A stretch of DNA of 64,000 nucleotides. Source: Lepidostoma basale. Taxonomy: Eukaryota; Arthropoda; Insecta; Trichoptera; Lepidostomatidae. Below the pieces are notes generated by a model that saw nothing but the letters and a program-made list of their open reading frames with translations, ran no database searches and was not told where the DNA came from. The position numbers and the translations under genes are program-made. Shown one piece after another: positions 42,216-52,715 of the stretch (position 1 is its first letter; each line of letters starts with the position of its first letter). The stretch is from positions 101,297-165,296 of the forward strand of contig JAHDVF020001378.1 in the NCBI GenBank assembly GCA_022606425.2, given 5' to 3'.

Positions 42216-43390
42216 GCGGTGTCCGGAAGGGATTTCATAGGCGGCTGTATACGCGAGTCTGTCACCATTCATTCGGGCTACATGGTCCCTCCAGTATCTT
42301 CTTCTGGATCTACTCCACTGAACGATATCCTCTATTTCGCAGGTTTTCCTTATGTCTGCGTTGCGGACACGATCTCGGAGGGTTTTTCCAGTAATTGATC
42401 TTAGGACCTTCATCTCCGATGTTCTAAGTAGTCCCTTGGTTCGCACAGTGTCAGCCCGCGTCTCTACAGCGTACGTCATGATGGGTCGCACGCATGTTTT
42501 GTATATTCTGATCTTGCTGTCGATACGCATGTGCTTGTTTTTCCAGACTAGATTCTTCAGGCATCCTGACACGGCAGAGGCTTTACTGACTTGTTCACGT
42601 ACTTCGGTATAAAGGTCACTTTGGCTGCAGATCTCCACTCCCAAATACCTGAAACTCATCACCTGCTCCACAGGTATATCATCAACAGTCAGTTTACATC
42701 TTGCAGGTTGCCTAGATATAGTGAGACTTTTTGTTTTGTTGACTGATATAGCCATATTTAGCCTTTGGGATACTGTGTGGAATTTGTACAACATTCTTTG
42801 CAGGTCATCTTCAGACTCTGCTATTAATGCGGCATCGTCCGCATAGCAAATGACATTCACAGTTTTACTGCCCATTTTATAACCTAGTCCCAGGCCAGCT
42901 ACCTCTTCTATAATTTCGTCCATAATAAGATTGAACAGAAAGGGGCTCAAACTATCTCCCTGTCTTATACCATTGCTTGTAGGAATTTCCCTAGACAGTT
43001 CATTGTCAACCTTAATTTTCGTTTTGCAATTGGTATATAGATCTTGGACAGTCTTTATCAATGTATTGGATATTCCTCCTTCCTGTAATTTTCTTACAAT
43101 ATCTCTTAACAACACCCTGTCAAATGCCTTAGTCAGATCGACAAAACATATATAGGCTACTTTATTATATTCAATTGCTTTCTCTTTCAGTTGCCTCAGA
43201 ATGAAGATTGCATCTGTTGTGGAGCGATTTCGTCGAAAACCCTGCTGTTCTTCCCTATTCGTTATCTTTTGCTCAAGTTTCGTTTTCAGAATACTTGTAA
43301 ATAGCTTAAGCATTGTGCATAATAAGGAGATACCTCTGTAGTTCTCTAGGTTTTTCTTTTGCCCTTTCTTAAATACAGGTGTTGTTATAC
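42153..43390 (-). CDS. LINE family C reverse transcriptase (5'-truncated)
   Basis: The best-preserved non-LTR reverse transcriptase here; it copies the LINE RNA at a nicked target. The frame is open for 386 codons from ATG 43313 and continues in frame upstream to about 43390 (TPVFKKGQKKNLENYRGISL), so the true start is lost. From ATG 43313: FVDLTKAFDRV at about 57-67, SNGIRQGDSLSPFLFNLIMD at 113-132, catalytic YADD at 157-160 (42834-42845), SFRYLGVEI, then the C-terminal WKNKHMRIDSKIRIYKTCVR, SITGKTLRDRVRN and a final GRPPKRWRDSW. No internal stop. The apurinic endonuclease domain expected upstream is missing. Most like the RTE group; exact clade uncertain. Confidence 0.85.
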
Positions 43391-43564
43391 TTATACTATG
43401 AGTATTATGTATAAAATAAACACGTTTAAAACATAGATACCTTTATTTTCTATAAGTTTGATTATATTTGATTGAATTGTCGTATTTCGTCTTACTGGGG
43501 TATTATCAAATAATCTTTGAACTATTTCAATATTCTTTAAAATATCATTCATTTTCTTTACTTC

Positions 43565-44000
43565 TTCTTCTTCTCTTCTTCTTCCTTGTTGTAGACCTAT
43601 GTGATCTATTCTCCAGAGTGTTGCTTCTCCTGTGAGGTAGATTCGCAGCTGTTCTTCCATCTTTGAGGAGGTCTTCCACGAGGACGAGTCCCATGAGGCT
43701 GATAATGCAATGCATTAAAGGGGAGTCTGGTGGTGTCCATTCTTTGAACATGACCGTACCAGTCCCTTTTTCGCTGACTGCTCCATCTTATAACCTCACA
43801 TATCCATCTTATTCTGGTGTTCCTTGCGCGATCTCTCAGTGTCTATCGTCCTAAGTGTCTTCATTTCGAAAGTCCACAAAACTTTTTTGGTCCTTACTGT
43901 GTCTGCCCTTGCTTCGACACCATATGTTATTTTTGTATATTCTTATATTTTCTCATCTTACTCCTAATGGCAATGTCTTTGTTTATCCATACATTTTTTT
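43565..44000 (-). pseudogene. Family-C-like LINE, second decayed copy
   Basis: Minus-strand reading, with frameshifts, follows the same C-terminal order (a disrupted SITGKTLRD-like region near 43830-43860, then WRIDHIGLQQ and an EEEEVKK end). It lies directly upstream of the better copy in the same orientation. Confidence 0.55.
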
Positions 44001-44284
44001 AATTTGTAATATTAACTATGAACTTTTGTCGTTTAATTTCAAATAACAATATATTTTTATTAATTTATTCTGATCTTATTAAATTTAAGTTGTTAAAAGT
44101 TTGGTTAGTTTTTGCTCGGATACAAAATAAATATTTAAACAATTTTCTTTTAAATGTGGTCATGTTTGACAGATTTTCTTTTCGATGGTGCACATGTTGT
44201 CAGTTGAACGGTCTGGACTTGTGTTTATTTAATTTAATATTCCACGTATCCACCGTTCTATTTAATTAAAAAACAAAATTCTTT

Positions 44285-44425
44285 ATTCGCCATAACTTTT
44301 TTATTGCGGATTCGTTGAACAATGTTTGTTACTTTGTAAACAACACTTACTTTATTTAAAGTTAAAATTAAAATACAAACATGTTTCGGACACAGAAGTC
44401 CTTCATCAGTGTTTTGTAAGTTTTT
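44285..44425 (-). repeat. Half foldback element, GGAC stem family
   Basis: Left arm (GGATTCGTTGAACAATGTTT, TGTAAACAACACTTACTTTA) leading to the ribozyme motif 44378-44409. No right arm. Confidence 0.6.
44378..44409 (-). ncRNA. Hammerhead ribozyme motif, complete core
   Basis: Minus strand: stem I ACA, CTGATGA (44409-44403), one A, stem II GGAC/GTCC with loop TTCTGT, GAAA, stem III ACATGT, T17 at 44378, stem I TGT. Every conserved core base is present, stem III is a perfect palindrome and stem I has 3 bp. Among the best copies here, apart from the unpaired A before stem II. Confidence 0.76.
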
Positions 44426-44564
44426 GAATTATGTATATTGTGAAAAATCATTTTTATATCTGTCCAAATTGACCACATTGAAAAAATAAACTATTCGATG
44501 TGTTATGCTATTTTCATTTTTTTATTTTATTTTAGATTTTTTTGATGAACTTTTTAGTTACCAA

Positions 44565-44717
44565 CTATGGGCGGGAGATGTCTAATTGGTGGCGACGTGA
44601 TTCGCAACCCATCACACCGCGTCTCCCTCGGGGGCAAAAGGAGAAGAGTGGCAGACCATTCTTTCTGCTTACCCCTTCGGAGAGATGGCATGATAGTTAG
44701 TTAGTTAGTTAGTTCGA
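44565..44717 (+). mobile_element. Element family B copy
   Basis: GGGAGATGTCTAATTGGTGG, ACACCGCGTCTCCCTCGGGG, TTCTGCTTACCCCTTCGGAG, then a GTTAGTTAGTTAGTTAG tail. Confidence 0.78.
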
Positions 44718-45117
44718 AGAAATATATTATTTTTTATTTGGTTTGTACCCTTTTAACTTTTCACAATTGATGTAATTAGCAATTACATTACAATTTACTT
44801 TACCTCTACAGCGTAGCAGCCCGTGTAGAGCTATCCTCGACGTATAGTTATAGTTATTACCAAAGCATTGGGCTCAATGAGATGTAGTCTTAATGAATGT
44901 GAACATTTTTAGTACCCCCGTGGAAGGCATTACGGATAATGTGAACATTACGTAAATGTTCCCGAACTAGGCCCTGTTGGGGTAATACTAACGGGGGGTG
45001 GGACCACTTATTAGACCAAAGTGTGAAGGAGGGTGAGAAACGATTTTAAATACACCTGTCGTTTCGATCATACTATTTTATTTACACAATATCAAAACCA
45101 TGAATAAGTTTAATTTT
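44718..45117. other. No feature recognised
   Basis: Includes a short inverted pair GTGAACATTACG / CGTAAATGTTC near 44940-44965. No coding evidence. Confidence 0.35.
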
Positions 45118-45217
45118 GAAAATTGTATATTTCTTTTGGCAGAATTCGAATGGTGGCTCTGAGGATAAGCGTGCTAAAGTGGCGATGGGCTGGCCATATC
45201 TGTCGGAGACCGACCGA
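45118..45217 (+). pseudogene. RTE-like family D fragment
   Basis: Reads VLKWRWAGHICRRPTDG, matching 19157-19411, then is cut by an inverted LINE A fragment. Confidence 0.6.
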
Positions 45218-45400
45218 TGGGACTGCCACATTTTTTTGCTAACAAACTACTCTCGCTTCCTCGACATTCATAATACATCGTGACATACACGCACGTCGAT
45301 TTCTCCGACTCATCACTTAGCCGACATTCAACGTTTGATTTATTTGATCGTGTCACGTTTTCCTCGATCTTCCTTTATTTCTGTTTTCATTTACTTCATT
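45218..45400 (-). mobile_element. LINE family A fragment
   Basis: ACGCACGTCGATTTCTCCGA and CGTGTCACGTTTTCCTCGAT are the reversed 3' coding part. The terminal 60 bp are missing. Confidence 0.65.
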
Positions 45401-45469
45401 AACATATCGTTATTTTCTCAAAAGTGTAAATAATAGTTTTTTTATTCATAAATAATTCATAAAAAAAAT

Positions 45470-45965
45470 AACTAACCATCACGCCGTCTCTCCAAAAGGG
45501 TAGGCAGAAAGAATGGACTGTCATACTTTTACTGATGCGGCACTCCATCCTTCTCTTTTCGCCCCGCGGGAGACGCGGTGTGATGGGTTGCAAACCTCAT
45601 CGCCACCAATAGGCATCTCCCGCGCACATTTCGATCGTCCAACACCCACAAAACAAATCTAAAACAAATAATATAAAATAAAATAATAAAATAAAAATAA
45701 TTTAACACAAAATGTTATTTTTAGATGGTGTACATATTGTCTATTGAATTCATGTTCCACGTATCCACCGTTTTTTTAATTTAGCACAAAATGGTGTTTT
45801 CGATGTTGCACACGTTGACATGGACGATCCGAATTTTTGTGTTTATTTAATTTATGTTACACGTATCCACCGTTTTATTAAATGAGCTGTAATAAGGCAC
45901 TTAACTAGCAAGAACTTTAAAATAAGATTGGAGAAATTATTCAAATGTTCATTGGAACAAATGAA
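45470..45965 (-). mobile_element. Element family B, longest copy
   Basis: Runs in reverse from CTAACCATCACGCCGTCTCT through the LINE-A-like end, the GGGAGACGCGGTGTGATGGG module and two GTATCCACCGTTTT repeats, to the AGCAAGAACTTTAAAATAAG start. It defines the element at about 500 bp with no ORF. Its far end resembles the interior of the foldback element at 10978-11165. Confidence 0.75.
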
Positions 45966-47190
45966 AAAGTTATTTTTAAATAATTCATTATTACGTAATT
46001 CCAGTCATAACACATTTTTCAACAATTATGTACTTAGGCATATTTGATGAAGATAGCTTAGACTATTTCTTTTTAAAATTTACAATTTTACATGATAAAA
46101 AAATACTTGATTTGTCAAAAAAAATTTGGAGTTAACACAAATCGTCTCTCGGGTAAAATATGTTTTTGATTACAAATAAACACCATCTCAATCTGTATTA
46201 CCAATATCAATAAAGCTTCTGCAAATGCCTTTCACTGAGTAAATACCACATGCAAGTCTATTTCTATCAGTTTTATAGCTTGCGCAATTTCGCAATCGCG
46301 CGTGTTTACTTAAAAGGGTCGCTTACCCAATGAAATGAACTTTCAGAAGTTTTATTTTTTATTACACTAAGAAAGCAAATAAATAAAACTTTTAATAAAA
46401 CACTGATCGTGCTTTGGCATTGCGTGGTTAAATGAATTTATATGGATCTAAATTACAGAGAAATTAAAGTAAAATTTAATTTATACTAATTTACACGAAG
46501 GCATAATATGATTATTGTTTTCGTCAAAAGAACGAATAACTCGGCGTGTTATAAATGTGATTAGAGCTGTTCTTTTAAAATACGATGTAATTCCCTTTTA
46601 AATTATATAGAAAACACTTAAAATATATTACATTTAAGTTCCCAAAAGCCATAAAGTCTTAATAGTTTTTTTACGAAATGGGTTTTGGTGGTAATGTTAG
46701 AATGTAATTATTTCAATATCAATTTATTAAATTCACGATATTTATTAATGTATACAAGTTTTTGAGTGTATACAAATACTTGTAGACAAATACTGGATTT
46801 TACCTATTGCGGGTTAATCATCTTTCAGGATTAATTGTATCTCAATAGAGACGAAGATGTAAATTATTTTTGACCTAAAAAATGTGAAGTGTGTCTCAAC
46901 ATAGTAGCATATATACATCTTTCAAAATTTTGTCAGACTTGGTGGTCGTAAGAAGGACGGAATGGGTTATGTTGTTAACATAAAGCGATCGCTAAACCTA
47001 AAAAATGACAGGTCATAAGTCCTGTAAACGCCTCGGCCACCATATTCTGATTCCAAAAAAAAACAATTTACGTTTTCGTCCTTATTGAGATACAATTAAT
47101 CCTTAAAAACAGAATAATACATTTAAAACACGAAGAGCACACTTTATAATGCAAGAATAATTAGAAGTAAAGTTTCAGAACAATTTTGAT
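45966..47190. other. Long unique-looking stretch, no gene recognised
   Basis: No repeats recognised. A 44-codon stop-to-stop minus frame near 46180-46330 was considered as an exon and rejected. Confidence 0.4.
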
Positions 47191-47191
47191 G

Positions 47192-47700
47192 TAACAAACT
47201 AATCATCACACCGTCTCCCCGAAGGGGTAGCAGAAATAATGTACCGCCACACTGTTCTTTCCTAGCATACTTTTCTCGCTTCCTCAACATTCATACATCG
47301 TGTCATCCACACCTGTTGATGTCTCCGACTCTTCACGTGAGCGACATTTAAGGTTTGTTCGATTGATCATAAATTTTTTAATCAATATTATATTTGTTAT
47401 TATGTGGCCGACATTCAATATTTGATGTTTATTTAATCGTGCCACGTTTTCCTCGTTCTTTCTCTGTTTCTAGTTCCAGTTACATAACAATTACCCTTTT
47501 ACAATTCTTTCCTCATTCATTCTTTCCGTCTGTACAAACCATATAAATGATCTATTCGTTTTTTATTCATAACATTTACATTCGTACCGCATTCACTTCT
47601 TATATTTTTATTCATCACCCTATCGTACACATTTTTACCATAAATTCGTCTAAAAGATCTCATTTCTAATACATTTATTTTACTTTTATTCTTTTTTTTT
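47192..47700 (-). mobile_element. LINE family A with internal duplication
   Basis: Minus copy from ATCATCACACCGTCTCCCCG to the RSLRRM coding region near 47650. Around 47350-47430 the GCGACATTTAAGGTTTG / CCGACATTCAATATTTGATG segment occurs twice with AT-rich DNA between. Confidence 0.75.
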
Positions 47701-47744
47701 TAATTAATCATTTGAAAAATTAAAAGAAATTCCTTACCCTTAAA

Positions 47745-48095
47745 ATGAAATGTTATTTTAAACGTTTGGAAAAACATCTAACAGATATTATAACATCATC
47801 TTTGAATCAAGAAGGCACAACTATCGATAAATCGAAAGTTGTAGAAGCTTCCATGACAGCTTGTTCATTTAAACTGACAACCAACTTTCCCAGAACTGAA
47901 ACAATTTTCTTTGTCGCATGTTTTCTCTATAGCTTTTCTCTCGTTCAGACGGCAAGGACGAAACTTTTAACTCGGAACTCGGGCACAGGAGGTATGCGAT
48001 GGCTAGCCAACAAAAACTGTAATACATTTAAGGTACAAAATAATTATATTGTTAACGTTTTTATTTTCGGTAATAATATTATAAAAACAAACTGA
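47745..48095 (+). CDS. Hypothetical ORF, 116 codons
   Basis: ATG-started open frame. The middle has a hydrophobic stretch (TIFFVACFLYSFSLVQ); the first 40 residues are polar. A possible splice donor (AAG|GTACAA near 48032) would make the last part intronic. No homologue recognised. It could be part of a host gene or chance. Confidence 0.22.
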   Translation: MKCYFKRLEKHLTDIITSSLNQEGTTIDKSKVVEASMTACSFKLTTNFPRTETIFFVACFLYSFSLVQTARTKLLTRNSGTGGMRWLANKNCNTFKVQNNYIVNVFIFGNNIIKTN

Positions 48096-48439
48096 AAAGC
48101 AACGGGAAACTACCACATTAAAGGCCCAAGTGGCATCCCAAGAACCAGCAAAAAATGTCACACTTTGTTGTTAAACAATACTTTGGTTTTGAAACTAACC
48201 AAGAAAAATATAAAAAATATTATGAAAAATATACGAATCTTGAATTTAATTATAAAAGTTTTTTTTCTGCTATTTGCTTTATCTACAATAGATTTAAAAT
48301 TCAATTTTTAAATATTAAATGTTAAATTAAAAAGCTTTGTTTTATTTATCACATTTATACTTTTATTTTTGACCGAAATTAAACAACAATTCATTTTTAT
48401 ATTTTATATATACAAAGTAGTTTAATTCAAAAGCCGTTC

Positions 48440-48780
48440 AGTCTGCTGGACTGTATTTAGGGCGCTGCATGGAATGGGACCCACCTACATATCTGAACTC
48501 TGCATCACCGAGAACCTGAATGCGAGGCAGTCTATATTGCGATCAGCAAGATCTTCCGCGATGGGTAGATTGTACGTACCGAAGCGTTATCCTCGCAGAA
48601 ATTTCGGCGACCGGGCCTTTGCTGTAGCTGGCCCCTCGGCCTGCAACGGTCTCTACAACAGCTGGACATAGGCCTCCCCATACTTCTCCATGTATGACAC
48701 GTCATACGGGGGGTGGTTGGCATTACAACGCCACGCTTGCCAGACGGGTTGGCGAGGTGACCTTCCACGTTAGCCTATGC
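48440..48780 (+). pseudogene. CR1/L2-like LINE C-terminal remnant
   Basis: Reads MGPTYISELCITENLNARQS, then RRNFGDRAFAVAGPSACNGL. The PAYL..L and R.FG.RAF.VAGP.WN.L signatures are typical of the end of CR1/L2-type reverse transcriptases. It continues into 3' sequence shared with 23390-23560. Confidence 0.65.
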
Positions 48781-48784
48781 ATCT

Positions 48785-48995
48785 ATGCATATAAAAATGT
48801 TTATTTTCAACAAAATGTTTATTTTTTTCAAAAATGTGAATTTTAAACTAAATGTTTATTTTTAACGAAAATGTTTATTTTTACCAAAAAATTTATTTTT
48901 ACCAAAAAAATTATTTTTAACTAAATGTTTTATTTTAACAAAATGTTTATTCTGAACGAAATGTTTATTTTAACTAAAACATTTATTTTTAACTA
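48785..48995. repeat. Short tandem repeat, ~17-19 bp unit
   Basis: About eleven imperfect units of AAAATGTTTATTTTTAAC. AT-rich minisatellite. Confidence 0.8.
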
Positions 48996-49680
48996 GTTCA
49001 TAAAGTGAAGCTACAGCGCCCTTGAGATGATTAATTCATAAAAATAGCGCTCTATAAATCGTCCAATTAATTATTAATATATTCAATGCATAAGAAAGAA
49101 AAAATTTTTTTTTCAAATTTCACGCTTTATAGTTTTGGTTCAAATGGTATTCGTCCAAAAAGCTCGCTTTTCCACGAACTCCTTTCGCAGAGGAAAAAAA
49201 TTCCCCAGTCAAAGTTCGCCGGCAGAGAGATGAACTACCTACTTAAGGAAGACTCCGTCTGCGAATGAGAAGATATTATAATTCCGGTCTGTACCCGCCC
49301 GGCGGAGGAAGGCCCAATTGAGCGTACTCAACGAGGGATTTTGAATAAATCCAAGTTTTAACTGTAAATAAATTTGATCCCAGTTCTGATTTTACGTAAC
49401 TTTGCTCTTTAGCTGGTGGGAGTAATTTAGTAACTTACAAAAAATACAAGATAAAAAATTACGTATAATACGAACGTGTACAAATGACATGAAAAACGTG
49501 TAGAACGTGTACAAACGTGTATGTAGTTTTTTTTTGTATTATATAATCATACTATTGTTTACATGTTTCGTTTAAAACACTATTGTTTACATGTTTACGT
49601 GTAATTTTTCTCATTTTTTTTTTAAAACAATAGATAATGCCTTAGAAGGACAAAACATTTCAATTCCATCTCAAATATTG
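48996..49680. other. No confident gene
   Basis: Contains a decayed relative of the 33194 hairpin element (49012-49062) and a GC-richer patch (49150-49320) with a 60-codon ORF of no recognised type. Confidence 0.35.
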
Positions 49681-49783
49681 TACCGATGGTTGGGGTATTA
49701 GTTTTGTAAAACTCCATTATTAATTTATTATAGTAAACACGATTGTTTACTGGTTTTACTGGGATTTAATTTATATAAATTAT

Positions 49784-49818
49784 CACAAATTTGTTTCGCC
49801 TTGCGAGAGCATTCTCAA
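49784..49818 (-). ncRNA. Hammerhead-like motif with U3-A8 core
   Basis: Minus strand: TTGAGAA, T, stem GCTCT/AAGGC (imperfect), GAAA, stem III ACAAATTTGT, T or A. C3 and G8 of the hammerhead are replaced together by U and A, which could keep the 3-8 pair. Confidence 0.5.
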
Positions 49819-50059
49819 ACTGAACCTAATCGCCAAACAGTGTGTCCTTATATTTAATTTAAAAATATTAAGGGTGGGGGAGAAAGTATATAATGCAAAT
49901 TTTTGAATTGTTTAATAGAACAATTTTAAGGTTTTTCTTATATTCTTTCTTTTCTTTTCGTTTTTCTCATCATCTAAGATTTGCATTATATACTTTCTCC
50001 CCACCCTTAAGATTTCTTAATTCAATATTAGGACACACTTTTTGGCGACAAGTTCGGTT

Positions 50060-50094
50060 TGAAATTTGCCCTAGCAAGGCGAAACAAATTTGTT
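50060..50094 (+). ncRNA. Hammerhead-like motif, right arm
   Basis: TTGAAATT, stem GCCCT/AAGGC, GAAA (50081-50084), stem III ACAAATTTGT (50084-50093), T50094. The core is less well kept than in the left arm. Confidence 0.45.
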
Positions 50095-50159
50095 ACAATT
50101 TATATAAATTAAATCCCAGTAAAACCACTAAACAATCTTGTTGACTATTATAAATTAAA

Positions 50160-51170
50160 ATATAGTAGATCTCCTAGAAGACAGACTATTTCATTTATAT
50201 TTATTAAGTGTGAGGGTCACCCCTACAGTTGAACAAACTAATAAATACCGTATGTTGATACGTCCATGTGAACAGGAGAAAAAATTACTACATTATTCAT
50301 AAGGCCCTGCAACTGAAAATGGAAGGAGAGCACTGCTCAACCTCCAGCAACGTGCATGTATACAGTCAAGAATGACTCAAAAATGAATCGACTAGCTATC
50401 CAATGACCCAGAATTGCAAAGCTTGGCAAAGTCATATTAGGAGAGCTGATTCAAAATAACATAAAATGGCTAGGATCAAGAAGTAGAAGAGTCTGGTTCA
50501 ATGAGGTAATCTTTTACTTTTTCTATTAACCCACTTTTCATTCAAATGCAAACGCCAAGTTATGCGAGAGAGCGTCTACCTTTTTCTAACCGAATAAGTT
50601 CCGAAAGATTTATGGTTGATTTTCGATGATAAGTATCGGGGGATTCGGCCGCAAGTGCCCTCATATTTTATTGATAGCTTTAATTCGATGTACGATTACC
50701 ATTTTAATGTTAAGAACGTAAATATAAAATACGAATACATCATTGATGTATACGTGAAATTGGTAAAAATCTTGACTTAGCAAAGTAACTTATTTGTGTT
50801 TGAGAATGCAATGATATTGATATAGCTACTCAACTAGTATGATTAATACGATTTCAATTTAGATATTATAGTATACCATATATAAACCACATGAATCATC
50901 ATTATAAATTATTATAATGCTTAGAAAACAAACAAAAAGATAAAAATATGGATATGGATGTAATAGATTCATTTAAAAATGAGGAAGTCTTATAGTTTTT
51001 CGGCCTATTATTTTTATTTATGTTTGCTGTTTTTTTTAATGCAGTGATATGTTAAAATATCTTGGTATCAGTCTATTTAAAAAAATGTCATATTTATATC
51101 ATCGGTAGGAACTTTATATTAATTATATATTATAAATATCCATAAAATCTATAAAATTATGTTATTTTCT
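50160..51170. other. No confident feature
   Basis: 50160-50210 holds a decayed arm of the ACATGT foldback family. 50270-50510 is slightly GC-richer and may be a decayed LINE end, not provable. The rest is AT-rich. Confidence 0.35.
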
Positions 51171-51171
51171 T

Positions 51172-51894
51172 ATGCTCTTAATAATAATCACGCAAACGGA
51201 TGATTACAAAATAAACTCACATAAAAGGAAAATAAGTGAAAATCTGGAACAAGTGGATGAATTTGTTTATTTAGGAAGTATGTTTACAAAGGATGGGAGG
51301 GTGGAGAAGGATATTGAAAGAAGGGTTGGGGCAGGCAACAGAATAAATAGTGCACTTAAAGTTGTCATCGCAAACAAAAGCCTATCCAAAAAAGCTAAGA
51401 TGGCAGTGCACAATGGTGTTCTTGTGCCGACCCTTATGTATGGAAGTGAAGCATGTAACTGGCAAAAGAAGGATAAAAGTAGAATAAATGCAGTAGAAAT
51501 GAGATCTCTAAGACGAATGTGTGGCAAATCTGTTTATAATAGAGTGACAAATGCAAGTATAAGAAGTGAATGTGGTGCGAATGAAAGTGTTATGAACAAA
51601 ATAAGGAAAGGGTCATTAAGATGGTTTGGACACATGGAAAGAATGAGTGAAGACAGAACGGTAAAGAAGGTATATGTAAACGGCGTAAACGGAGCTAGAA
51701 ATAGAGGAAGGCCGAGGAAAACGTGGCACGATCAAATCAATCAAATATTGAATGTCGGTCACGTGAGGAGTCGGAAAAATCGACGTGCGTGCATGACAAG
51801 ATGTATGAATGTAGAGGAAGCGAGAGACGTATGTCAGGACAGAACAGTGTGGCGTTCCATTCTTTCTGCCTACCCCTCCGGGGAGACGGCGTGA
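51172..51894 (+). CDS. LINE family A ORF2 C-terminal region, 240 codons
   Basis: Downstream part of a non-LTR reverse transcriptase (thumb and C-terminal domain). In order: ENLEQVDEFVYLGSMFTKDG at about 24-43, NRINSALKVVIANKSLSKKA, MAVHNGVLVPTLMYGSEACN, INAVEMRSLRRMCGKSVYN, LRWFGHMERMSEDRTVKKVY, RNRGRPRKTWHDQINQILNV and a Cys/Arg-rich end stopping at TGA 51892-51894. YADD and upstream motifs are absent, so it cannot act alone. The first few codons are probably flanking DNA. The lack of stops suggests a fairly recent insertion. Confidence 0.82.
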   Translation: MLLIIITQTDDYKINSHKRKISENLEQVDEFVYLGSMFTKDGRVEKDIERRVGAGNRINSALKVVIANKSLSKKAKMAVHNGVLVPTLMYGSEACNWQKKDKSRINAVEMRSLRRMCGKSVYNRVTNASIRSECGANESVMNKIRKGSLRWFGHMERMSEDRTVKKVYVNGVNGARNRGRPRKTWHDQINQILNVGHVRSRKNRRACMTRCMNVEEARDVCQDRTVWRSILSAYPSGETA

Positions 51895-51915
51895 TGGTAA
51901 GTTAGTTAGTTAGTA
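51172..51915 (+). mobile_element. LINE family A, longest copy
   Basis: The reference copy for family A. It has an uninterrupted C-terminal ORF (51172-51894) and the 3' terminus CCTCCGGGGAGACGGCGTGA, then TGGTAAGTTAGTTAGTTAGT. The tail is a TTAG microsatellite rather than poly-A. It is 5'-truncated before the polymerase motifs. Confidence 0.88.
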
Positions 51916-52320
51916 ATTTTAAATTAAATTAAAGATTTATTAGATTGAATCGGTATTTCGATATTCTAACGGTAAATTCTTTGTTACTTCTTCTTCTTCC
52001 TAGAGAAGAAGAAGAAGAAGAAGAAGAATTAAGATATCTTTATTTATTTGATATATTCGTATGTGAAAGAAAAAATCTTGTTTTTGAGACAGATTATATA
52101 AAAAAGCAAAACAAAAATTCCTATAATATGTTTCTAAAAATAAATTCAAATACCAGATTTTGGTTACATGCTTCATTATACGACCTATAACATTTCTTTG
52201 AGACCTTCAAGTTACGTAAAATCCTAAATCATAACGTTAAAAAAACATGTTTGTTTTCTTATGATTTATTTATGTCGGTTTATTGTTCATCACGTTAAAT
52301 GTAATTACGGCTTAACATAG
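51916..52320. other. Microsatellite and unremarkable DNA
   Basis: CTTCTTCTTC and GAAGAAGAAGAAGAAGAAG (51986-52028) form a small inverted microsatellite. Otherwise AT-rich. Confidence 0.45.
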
Positions 52321-52376
52321 CATTAAATGTTGTGAATTAAAACACTGTTTTTTCCACTTTTGAGTTTATTTTTCTC

Positions 52377-52410
52377 GACATGTTTCGAAAGCTTACGCCT
52401 TCATTATCGG
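52377..52410 (-). ncRNA. Hammerhead-like motif, left arm
   Basis: Minus strand: CCGATAA, stem GAAGG/CTTTC, GAAAC, ACATGT, C17. U4 and G8 are changed. Confidence 0.5.
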
Positions 52411-52433
52411 GAGAGATAGTTTATATCGTTCTC

Positions 52434-52467
52434 CCGATGATGAAGGTGTAAGCCTTCGAAACATGTC
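52434..52467 (+). ncRNA. Hammerhead ribozyme motif, tandem copy 1
   Basis: Stem I TTCTC, core CCGATGA (only U4 changed, to C), T, stem II GAAGG/CCTTC with a 6-nt loop, GAAA, stem III ACATGT, C52467, stem I GAGAA. Stem I is a perfect 5 bp. Predicted cut after 52467. Confidence 0.65.
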
Positions 52468-52584
52468 GAGAAAAATAAACTCAATAGTGGAAAAAACAGT
52501 GTTTTAATTCATAAAAATTCGTCATTATGGAATTCCACAATGTTAACGCCTAGTTTATCATTAGAGATAGTTTATATTGTTCTC

Positions 52585-52616
52585 CCGATGATTAAGGTTA
52601 GCCTTCGAAACATGTC
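52585..52616 (+). ncRNA. Hammerhead ribozyme motif, tandem copy 2
   Basis: The same layout 149 nt downstream, with stem II loosened (TAAGG/CCTTC, shorter loop). Stem I TTCTC/GAGAA is intact. Predicted cut after 52616. Confidence 0.6.
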
Positions 52617-52715
52617 GAGAAAAATAAACTCAATAGTGGAAAAAACAGTGTTTTAATTCATAAAAATTCGTCGTTATGGAATTCCACAATGTTAAAGCCT
52701 AGTTTATCATTTTCA

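Larger units (their letters stand above)
49722..50157. mobile_element. Foldback element, ACAAATTTGT family, 436 bp
   Basis: Nearly the whole element is a palindrome centred at 49939. Arms include AATTTATTATAGTAAACACG and AGGGTGGGGGAGAAAGTATA with their inverses. Mirror ribozyme-like motifs lie at 49784-49818 (-) and 50060-50094 (+). Confidence 0.8.
52330..52715. mobile_element. Foldback element with tandem ribozyme repeat
   Basis: An inverted pair centred at 52422 (arms AACACTGTTTTTTCCACTTT / inverse), followed by a direct duplication of the right part: unit 1 about 52413-52562, unit 2 about 52564-52713, near-identical over 150 bp. Ribozyme motifs: 52377-52410 (-), 52434-52467 (+), 52585-52616 (+). 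No ORF. Confidence 0.82.

Noticed and set aside
46180..46330. A 44-codon minus-strand frame with protein-like composition (LACGIYSVKGICRSFIDIG) and a possible GT donor
   Set aside because: It is a stop-to-stop frame of a length expected by chance, and no convincing acceptor or homologue was seen.
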